Source: Chlamydiota bacterium (GTDB lineage Bacteria > Chlamydiota > Chlamydiia > Chlamydiales > SLFE01). From it: a DNA stretch of 8,586 nucleotides. Under the pieces are notes generated by a model. That model ran no database searches. It was not told the origin of the DNA and saw only the letters and a program-made list of their open reading frames with translations. This document shows, in pieces, positions 1-6,800 of the stretch (within the stretch, counting starts at the first letter, position 1; each line of letters begins with the position of its first letter). A program made the position numbers and the translations under genes. The stretch lies in the NCBI GenBank assembly GCA_011065065.1, contig JAAKFL010000079.1, positions 1-8,586 of the forward strand. Direction: 5' to 3'.

Positions 1-566
1 ACCGGTGACTCTGGCAAAAACATCAACTCGTCCGGAAATAAAAAAGACACGGTATCCATCTGATTGAGCTCCTTGTTCTTCAAGGAATGTTGCAAGGACT
101 CGGCACTAATATCAATTCCAAAGACTTGTTTCGCTCCATACGCCGCAGCACAAAGCGACAAGATCCCACTTCCACATCCCACATCCACAACACAACGATT
201 TTTCACATAAATGGGCATCAGTTGCATCACTAAACGTGTGGAAGGATGCGATAAGTCACCAAAGCCTGGCCCAGGCCTCAAAGTCACTTCTCCATAACCC
301 TCAATGGGAATTTTTATCAGGCCGTCTTTGTAACCATGAGAGTGGGCATCCCATTGGGCCGTCCAGTCTATCGGAGGAAGCTCTGCTTCTTCCCAGTCAA
401 AAGGAAAAACTTCTTCGATCAATGTTTCGGGAAGATAGCCATAAATTTCCCCTCTGCCACCAGACCTTTCCTCGCTGTAAAGAGGGTTCACCCCCTTTTC
501 TTCCAAAATCTTCCAGGCTTCATCGACCGAGGAAAGAACAATAAATCTCACATAACGCGACGTCAT
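1..566 (-). CDS. prmA: Ribosomal protein L11 methyltransferase (PrmA-like), 3' end cut by window edge
   Basis: The first 188 residues of a class I SAM-dependent methyltransferase are visible; the frame is still open at the left edge. PrmA-type enzymes are cytoplasmic and trimethylate ribosomal protein L11. Seen: an acidic N-terminal part (1-90), then LRPGPGFGDLSHPSTRL at 96-112, which corresponds to the PG-x-AFG-x-x-x-HP-T-T signature of PrmA, then the SAM-binding loop DVGCGSGILS at 128-137 and an acidic strand end at D152 (GID), the usual ribose-binding position. The start is ATG at 566, four bases after the trkH stop; a GTG one codon upstream (569) is an equally possible start. There is no strong Shine-Dalgarno, so translation is probably coupled to trkH. 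Oddities: the usual FGTGTHP is FGDLSHP, and the SAM loop lies near residue 130, earlier than the roughly 165 I recall for E. coli PrmA, so the N-terminal substrate domain looks shortened. A related protein methyltransferase with another substrate cannot be excluded. Confidence 0.82.
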   Translation of the reverse strand, partial: MTSRYVRFIVLSSVDEAWKILEEKGVNPLYSEERSGGRGEIYGYLPETLIEEVFPFDWEEAELPPIDWTAQWDAHSHGYKDGLIKIPIEGYGEVTLRPGPGFGDLSHPSTRLVMQLMPIYVKNRCVVDVGCGSGILSLCAAAYGAKQVFGIDISAESLQHSLKNKELNQMDTVSFLFPDELMFLPESP

Positions 567-570
567 CACT

Positions 571-2211
571 CTAATCTCTTTTCCAAAATTCAGGAACTAA
601 CACGACGAGAACTGTAAAGAACTCGAGTCGTCCCATCATCATCCATAAGGAAGTTAACATCAACCCAAATTCAGAAAGAAAGGCATACGAATCGGTTGGT
701 CCCGCTTCACGGAATCCCATTCCCGAGTTATTAATCGTGCTGGTAATCACCGTCAGGGCACTTTCTGGATCCAGTCCATCGAGTGTAAGTAAGAATGTTC
801 CCAAAACCGCCATAAAGATCACAGTCAAGAAAAACACCAACACAGTTATCGCCGCTCCTGTATCGACCGTGCGATTTCCGATTCGAAAACTGCGCACAGT
901 TTCTGGACGAAACAAAAGCTCAATTTTATCTTTTGCAATACGGAAAAGCATGATGTATCGAATCATCTTCATCCCCCCTGCCGTGGATCCCGCCATCCCG
1001 CCAAGGTAAATGAGAATCAGCATCAAGGATTGTAAAGGATAGGGCCATTGGTCGTAGTTGGCCACGGCAAAACCGCTGGAAGTTTGAGCTGAGATCACTT
1101 GGAAAAATCCAATGCGCATGGCATCAGAAACGTTATAAACTTCTTTTTCCAAACCTTGTGTTGAATATTCGATACTTCCCACAAGATTTGAGGCCACAAA
1201 AAGTGAGGAGAGTGTGATGACAACGATATAAACAATCAGCTCAGTGTCATAAAAGCGGTAAAACTTTCCCCGAAGAGAATAGTAATAGAGCGAGAAGTTG
1301 ATACTTCCCACCATCATAAAGATCAAAACCACAATCTCGGTAGCATTGTTGTTGTAGGCACCAATGCTCCCGTTGATCACTGTGAAACCACCGGTGGAAA
1401 TCGTCGATAACGTGATACAAACGGCATCAAATGTTGGCAGTGCGGAATTGGTAAAAATGAGTAATGCAAACTGGATAAGAGATAAACCGACGTAGATCTT
1501 CCAAAGGACAATGGCCGTTTCTTTGATCCTCGGAGTGAGGGCTTCTTTCATCGGTCCTGGCATTTCGGAGTGAAATAATAACCTTCCTCCGACCCCCAAA
1601 GCAGGAAGAATCGCGACGAACAGGACGATAATTCCTAAGCCTCCCAACCACTGCAGAAAACTTCGCCAAAACAATATCGGCTTACTAACCGCTTCAATTC
1701 CCTCCCGAATGATCTCACCTTGATCATTACGGACTGGCTCCACTGTTCCATACCAGATATACTCGGTTTCGAGCTCTAGTTTGACAATCCGTTCATAAGG
1801 AATTTCTTGACCTTCCGCATTGTATTTTTTCGGAGTCAAAAGCGAAGCGCCTGTCGTGGTGATTCCCGATGTGGCTTCAAAATAAGCCTGAACAGGGTTA
1901 CTTAAAGTGCCACTAAAAACGAAGGGCATGGCGGCAAGAGCAGGTGTCAAGACCCAGATCAGTACAACTGCAGCCAGGCTTTCTCTACGAAACAGTCGTG
2001 CGGTACTCAATCTTCCATATAATGAGAAGCAGGCTGCTAGAAGACAACACACCCCAATTGAAATCAAAAACGCCATGGTGGAGTGAGGCTGTGGGTGGTA
2101 TTCAGGCTCTACATAAAATTCAAAGTAAACTCCAATCAACAACGGAAGAACAAGCGTGAGAGAAAATCCCCACAAAAACGTCCCCACAATTTTGCTGATC
2201 TCACGAAACAT
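571..2211 (-). CDS. trkH: Trk-type potassium uptake membrane subunit TrkH
   Basis: This 546-residue polytopic inner-membrane protein is the K+-conducting subunit of the Trk/Ktr/HKT superfamily and works with the TrkA protein encoded just upstream. All four pore-loop/filter segments of the family are visible: TSGITTTGAS (filter Gly121), STISTGGFT (Gly274), QTSSGFA (Gly380) and TINNSGMG (Gly497). The conserved GGMAGSTAGGMKMIR at 404-418 and the C-terminal GRLEFFTVLVVLVPEFW at 527-543 are also typical. Hydrophobic segments lie near 11-30, 46-66, 79-98, 187-207, 233-254, 291-312, 323-343, 392-412, 450-476 and 513-540. The protein is longer than E. coli TrkH (483 residues). Part of the excess is a hydrophilic stretch at about 126-176, between the first filter and the helix starting FWRSFLQWLGG, where E. 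coli has only a short loop. The start ATG is two bases after the trkA stop and has no clear Shine-Dalgarno, which suggests translational coupling. A KtrB-type assignment is less likely because the partner is a two-unit TrkA of full length. Confidence 0.96.
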   Translation of the reverse strand: MFREISKIVGTFLWGFSLTLVLPLLIGVYFEFYVEPEYHPQPHSTMAFLISIGVCCLLAACFSLYGRLSTARLFRRESLAAVVLIWVLTPALAAMPFVFSGTLSNPVQAYFEATSGITTTGASLLTPKKYNAEGQEIPYERIVKLELETEYIWYGTVEPVRNDQGEIIREGIEAVSKPILFWRSFLQWLGGLGIIVLFVAILPALGVGGRLLFHSEMPGPMKEALTPRIKETAIVLWKIYVGLSLIQFALLIFTNSALPTFDAVCITLSTISTGGFTVINGSIGAYNNNATEIVVLIFMMVGSINFSLYYYSLRGKFYRFYDTELIVYIVVITLSSLFVASNLVGSIEYSTQGLEKEVYNVSDAMRIGFFQVISAQTSSGFAVANYDQWPYPLQSLMLILIYLGGMAGSTAGGMKMIRYIMLFRIAKDKIELLFRPETVRSFRIGNRTVDTGAAITVLVFFLTVIFMAVLGTFLLTLDGLDPESALTVITSTINNSGMGFREAGPTDSYAFLSEFGLMLTSLWMMMGRLEFFTVLVVLVPEFWKRD

Positions 2212-2213
2212 AC

Positions 2214-3587
2214 CTAGAAAATCTTTTTCAATTCGTTACGGTGTTTGGAGTCACTGATCAGAATGACGGTGTCACCAGGTGAGATGATGCGGTTACCATT
2301 CGCAATCATCACCCTTCCCCGATTCTGGATCACAGCAATCAAAAAGTTTTTCGGAAGATGAGGGCCAAGCTCAGAAATCGGAATCCCAGTAATACTTGAC
2401 TGATTGGAAACATTGATTTCAAAAACTTCTGCCTGATCTTCATACAAAGAAACCAACGAAGTCAAAGTTCCCGACAAAGCTTTTGCCAAGATCCGGTTCC
2501 CTGCGATGATACGAGGAGAGGCGGTATGTCCCAAGCCCAGTCTGGAAACAATGGGGCCATAACTGGCGTTCGATAACTGGATGATGATATCATCACAACC
2601 CGCTTCTTTAGCCAGTAAACCGGCTAAGACATTCAACTCATCGCTTCGAGTGCTCACCACAAAAGCATCTGTCTGATTGATTTTTTCTGAAAGGAGAAAA
2701 TCAAGATTGGTTCCATCCTCATTGATAATTGTTGACTTCTGCAGAACCTCAGCCAGTTCCAGGCACTTTTGGCGGTCTTTTTCAATCAGCCGCACGGAAA
2801 CATCCATTCCTTCAAGCATCTTCACAAGATTCACTGCCGTTCGGGAACCACCAAATATCACAACAGATCTGACAGTTTTTTGAGAAACACCAAAATAACT
2901 GTGAACCTCTCCAATCACCTCGGTCTCTCCCACCAAAGTCAACTCATCACCAGGTAGAATACAGTCGTTTCCATGAGGAAAGATGATTTCTGATTTTTCA
3001 TGGTCACTATAATCGTGACTTCCTTGATCTTTTCTTTTGATGACTCCCACCATCATCCCTTCAGGGAGCTCTAGTTTTGAAAGTGGGATATTGGATTTTC
3101 TCCAAGTAGAAGGAATCACCACAGTCCGGAGCTGTACCGCGCCATGGGCAAAAGTTTCGACCCTTAAAGCTTCAGAACTGATCATGAATTTATAAATCTC
3201 ATTAGCCACAAGCAATTCTGGACAAATGAAATCATCCACATTAAAGAGGCGACCAAAATCCAAACGGGTTCGATTGAGATAACGGTTATCACGAACCCGG
3301 GCAATGGTGCGAGGATATCCCAAATTCTTGGCCGTGGTACAACATACAAGATTTGTCGAATCATCATCGGTCAAAGCCACTAAAAGCTCAGGGGACGTGT
3401 CCAATAAACTATCCAATAACTGCCAGTCAACACCCGACCCTTCCTGAATTCCAATATCTGTATTCCAAGAGGCTTGTTCCAAACGTAGAGGATTGGTGTC
3501 CACAAGGAGAACATTATGGTTCTCTTTTGAAAGAAGGCTTGATATATAACGTCCTGTCTGTCCAGCTCCAACAATGACGACATTCAT
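2214..3587 (-). CDS. trkA: Trk potassium uptake regulatory subunit TrkA
   Basis: This 457-residue soluble protein has nearly the length of E. coli TrkA (458). It is a peripheral cytosolic protein that binds nucleotides (NAD(H), ATP/ADP) and gates the TrkH pore. Two RCK units in tandem are seen. The first RCK_N (about 1-125) has the Rossmann loop GAGQTG at 7-12, D30 at the end of strand 2, and ARVRD at 96-100; the first RCK_C spans about 140-228. The second RCK_N (about 238-355) has GGSRTA at 246-251 and E269; the second RCK_C spans about 385-457, with PGDTVILIS near 437-445. The second Rossmann loop lacks the final glycine of the usual GGGNIG form, so nucleotide binding there may be altered. 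The ATG at 3587 has an AAGGA Shine-Dalgarno seven bases upstream and a strong promoter about 20 bp further up. It is the first gene of a tight trkA-trkH-prmA operon. Confidence 0.96.
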   Translation of the reverse strand: MNVVIVGAGQTGRYISSLLSKENHNVLLVDTNPLRLEQASWNTDIGIQEGSGVDWQLLDSLLDTSPELLVALTDDDSTNLVCCTTAKNLGYPRTIARVRDNRYLNRTRLDFGRLFNVDDFICPELLVANEIYKFMISSEALRVETFAHGAVQLRTVVIPSTWRKSNIPLSKLELPEGMMVGVIKRKDQGSHDYSDHEKSEIIFPHGNDCILPGDELTLVGETEVIGEVHSYFGVSQKTVRSVVIFGGSRTAVNLVKMLEGMDVSVRLIEKDRQKCLELAEVLQKSTIINEDGTNLDFLLSEKINQTDAFVVSTRSDELNVLAGLLAKEAGCDDIIIQLSNASYGPIVSRLGLGHTASPRIIAGNRILAKALSGTLTSLVSLYEDQAEVFEINVSNQSSITGIPISELGPHLPKNFLIAVIQNRGRVMIANGNRIISPGDTVILISDSKHRNELKKIF

Positions 3588-3594
3588 GAAATGA

Positions 3595-3599
3595 TCCTT
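3595..3599 (-). promoter_or_regulatory. Shine-Dalgarno site of trkA
   Basis: On the minus strand AAGGA (within GAAAAGGA) ends seven bases before the ATG at 3587. It is the clearest ribosome binding site of the minus-strand operon and supports this start. The two downstream genes have no comparable site. Confidence 0.75.
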
Positions 3600-3607
3600 T
3601 TCACCAC

Positions 3608-3636
3608 ATTGTAGCGATTACGCGAATGAGTATCAA
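3608..3636 (-). promoter_or_regulatory. Sigma70-type promoter for the trkA-trkH-prmA operon
   Basis: Reading the minus strand, the -35 box TTGATA (3636-3631) is followed by a 17-bp spacer and the -10 box TACAAT (3613-3608). Each hexamer matches the consensus at five of six positions and the spacing is ideal. Transcription would start near 3601, giving a leader of only about 14 bases that begins at or just inside the Shine-Dalgarno region. No operator-like dyad overlaps the boxes, so constitutive expression is plausible. Inferred from sequence only. Confidence 0.7.
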
Positions 3637-3650
3637 ATATTCTTAATAAG

Positions 3651-3688
3651 ACAGGATCAACAGGATGAAAAAAGATATCCAGGATCCT
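3651..3688. repeat. ACAGGAT heptamer cluster upstream of the rhs gene
   Basis: ACAGGAT occurs at 3651-3657 and 3660-3666 (9-bp period) and as CCAGGAT at 3679-3685, where it overlaps the 8-bp palindrome AGGATCCT at 3681-3688. The same heptamer, in both orientations, forms a denser cluster at the right edge of the window beyond the rhs gene. Short ATCCTGT-type repeats of this sort are known as dispersed intergenic repeats in environmental genomes (recollection). The cluster begins 14 bp upstream of the trkA -35 box. Confidence 0.6.
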
Positions 3689-3730
3689 ATAGCATAAACA
3701 ACTTAGTATTAAAGATTTTAATACCTAATT

Positions 3731-3771
3731 TTGACTTGAGACTACATAAAAATTACGAAATGTATTATACT
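3731..3771 (+). promoter_or_regulatory. Possible promoter region of the rhs gene (weak)
   Basis: The region upstream of the rhs start is very AT-rich (22 G+C in 100 bases over 3701-3800). A good -35-like TTGACT lies at 3731-3736, but the hexamer 17 bp downstream (TACGAA, 3754-3759) is a poor -10. Better -10-like hexamers, TATTAT (3763-3768) and TATACT (3766-3771), are too far from it. The promoter therefore lies probably within this stretch, but the boxes cannot be assigned with certainty. Confidence 0.3.
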
Positions 3772-3786
3772 ACAGTTTTTTGTAGT
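3769..3786 (+). promoter_or_regulatory. Small dyad in the rhs leader
   Basis: ACTACA (3769-3774) and TGTAGT (3781-3786) form a 6-bp perfect inverted repeat around a six-base loop (GTTTTT). It lies 8 bp upstream of the Shine-Dalgarno site. It could be a leader hairpin or an operator half-site pair overlapping the transcription start. A chance occurrence in AT-rich DNA is also possible. Confidence 0.25.
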
Positions 3787-3794
3787 TTAATATT

Positions 3795-3799
3795 AAGGA
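3795..3799 (+). promoter_or_regulatory. Shine-Dalgarno site of the rhs gene
   Basis: AAGGA lies eight bases before the ATG at 3808. It decides the start: the open frame continues 24 codons further up to a TTG at 3736, but no ribosome binding site precedes that codon or the intermediate ATG at 3760, and only the ATG at 3808 puts the signal peptide at the N-terminus. Confidence 0.7.
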
Positions 3800-3807
3800 C
3801 TAATAAC

Positions 3808-6800
3808 ATGTTTCGTTCTCTATTTCTTCTGTTATTCGTTTTCGCTTATTTTTTTGAACTAAGTGGAGAAAGCACTCCGCAAATTTCAGAAAACTCAGTG
3901 GATGTGATAACAGGAATGTATGTGGAGTCCAATCAGGACATTATGGTCCCAGGTCCCATGCCTTTTGTAGTAAAAAGAGAATTTGGATCTGATGGCTATC
4001 ATCTCGCAGAAGGATGGTCCTGGAAAATTGAAGCGACCACTGATATCAATCCTTATGACTCGAACCGTCTTCACTTAGTTCCGAAGTTGAGTGACGATCA
4101 ACAATTGCTCCGCATCCAGGCGCAGGGGGCTCGCAACAATCAGATTCTGAGCTGGATAAGATTTCACCGCCTGAGTCGTGAACTAGAGCTGACGACGCAT
4201 GATGGGCAGTTATGGAAGCTGGAATTTGATGGAAACCAACTGAAAAAGGTGACCGCGCCTGGTCATGAATCCATTTCGTATGACTACGAAGGACATCAAA
4301 TCTCTCGACGCGAGACTTCTCAAGGTCATTATTTGGTGAATGAATTTTATCAGTTAGGGGTCAACGAGGTAGGGTCCGAGGTTGTGGAGATCACTGACCC
4401 ACAAGATCCACGCATTGGGAAGGTCAAACTTCAGAAATCGATCATCTCGAAAGATTCAGACCCCCTTGTGATCGCGCGATATTTTTATCGAGACAATAAG
4501 ACTGAGGTGATTGATGTTCGGGGAGCCCGCAAGGTTTACCGCTACCAGGATGATCATATCACTGAAGTCGATACTTTTGATGAAAAGGAATGGATTCGAA
4601 AAGAACAATTTTCTTGGGATGACAAGCTTCTGTCGTCACAATCCGTTTTTGATGGCTCGGGTCAACTCATCAAAGAAACTACTTATGAATATGACGAATG
4701 TGGACGTAAGATGAAAGATACACTGAGTGGAAATCTCAGAAGTCAAGGATATGAATCCTATAGTCATTATAAAGAATTTTTGGAAGATGGAAACCTGGCA
4801 AAAGAATGGGAAGACAATGGGCGCTATGTCGAGTACCAATATGATCCAGAGAGCAAACTTGTCAAACTTGCGGAAAGTGGCTCCTCAGGTGAAATTTTTT
4901 ATCGCACAGAATTTGAATATGATGATCTCGGAATTTTAATCTCGACCAGCCAATACGATTTGAAAAAAGATCGCGTTAAAGACACTTTGATCACTCCAAG
5001 CGATGATCCGCACTCCGCTGGCCTGCCGATGATGATAGAAGAGGTTTCTTGGGATGAAGATTCCGAGGAAAAGCTACAAAAGACCATCTTGAACTCCTTT
5101 ACCATGCGAGGAAAAGTCCGCGAGCAAACTATTATCGATAATGACTCACAAAACAAACGGGTTGTCAGAAAAGAGTTTGATGATTTTGGACGTGAGATCT
5201 ATGCCTGTGACAGTTCTGGAGATGAGTCCCTCACGGTCTATCATCCTCAACTAAGCAGTGTCACACGAACAAATCTCACAACTAAAGAGATCACAGAATC
5301 CCACTATAATTTTCAGAAAAGAGTCACCCACCGAAAGGTGTCGAAAAATGACGGCACAGTATTGGAACAAACTAATCAATATGATGACAAGGGAAACTTA
5401 GTGGTTTCCCAAGATGTTTTAGGGAACGAAACCACATATCGCTACGATATTCTCGGCAGACTCATTGAAAAAAGAGATCCAAAAGTGCTCGATTCTGATG
5501 AAAATGAATATCATCCGATTAACCTTTATCAATATGATTCTTTGAATCAACTGATTTCCCATACTGACCCCAATGGCGCTGTGACCAAATTTTCTTATAC
5601 AGTGCGAGGAAAGCCCTATCGCATTTTGTATGCTGATCAATCAACAGATGAATTCGATTATAATCTTGATGGAACACTCCGTTCCCATAAAGCTCGAGAT
5701 GGATTAACCATTCATTATGAAAGAGACTGTTATGGACGGATCACTGACACTTACATTAACGAAAAGAAAGAGGTGAAGCCCTCTAAAACAAAACATGTGT
5801 CCAAGCCGATTCCTCAAGATGAATCAGTTGAAATTGAGGAACACCTTGAATACACCCACATCAACGAAAGAGGGCAAAGAGCTCTGCAAAAGTTCCTGGT
5901 TCAAGAGGATGGCACTACTGTGATCAGCACATTTGACGCTTTAGGCCGTATTGAAAAAATGGAACTGTTGAATCCCATGGGATCGCTCGTTTCAAAAAAA
6001 GTCTGCCGATATGATGGAGCTGGCCAGCTGACTGTTCAAAGAGATTTTGTGATCGAAAATGGAAATATCTGCGGTGAGATCGAGACGCGGTGGAAGTATG
6101 AACCGGGAGGTCAAATCGAAGAAAAGATAGAATTTTCCAATACCAGTTCTCCTAGAACCATCCGCTATATTTATAACTCCCAACGCCGTCTCGAAAAAGT
6201 GATCAAAGCCGATGGCACTGAACTCAATTACCAGTATCATTTTAGCGGTGATTTATATCGTCTCACCTCTTCCGACTTAAAAGTGAACTACGAATACCTG
6301 TACGATGATCAGCACAATGTAGTTCAAGTAATCGATCACTCCACAAGCCATACCGTCTATCGGGAGTATGATGAAAATAACCAAATAGTCAGGGAAGTCT
6401 TGGGTAATGGCCTTGAGCTCATCAACACTTACGATGACCATGGACGAAGAAATAGCCTGGTGTTGCCTGATGGTTCGGGAGCTCTTTACAATTACGACGA
6501 AGATCATTTAAGGGCTGTTCACCGAACAGATATCAGTGGTCAGATTCAGTACACGCACAAATATAACCGATACGATGAGGATTTCCTGGTTGAATCTCAG
6601 ATGATTGGAAATTTGGGTAAAATCAAGATACAGCGAGACAAAAATCACCAAATCACCTCAATAAACACTCATTACTGGAGCCAAAAATCGCTATTTTCTC
6701 ATCAAAAGATCTCTCATATCACTACATATGATCAGAAAGGGACCACAAAAAACAGCACGAGCATCAACGACCTGGGTCAGCTCACTCAAGATGGAAATGA

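Noticed and set aside
236..617. Two overlapping plus-strand open frames of about 90-100 codons
   Set aside because: They lie antisense to the PrmA-like gene, whose minus-strand frame carries real family motifs. They lack start signals and homologous features.
3651..3688. Heptamer cluster considered as a small CRISPR or attachment site
   Set aside because: Repeat units of 7 bp with 2-12 bp between them are far too short for CRISPR, and no integrase or tRNA gene is near to support an att site.
3736..3807. Upstream extension of the rhs frame from a TTG at 3736
   Set aside because: There is no ribosome binding site, it would bury the signal peptide 24 residues inside, and it runs through the AT-rich promoter region. 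The ATG at 3808 with AAGGA is better.
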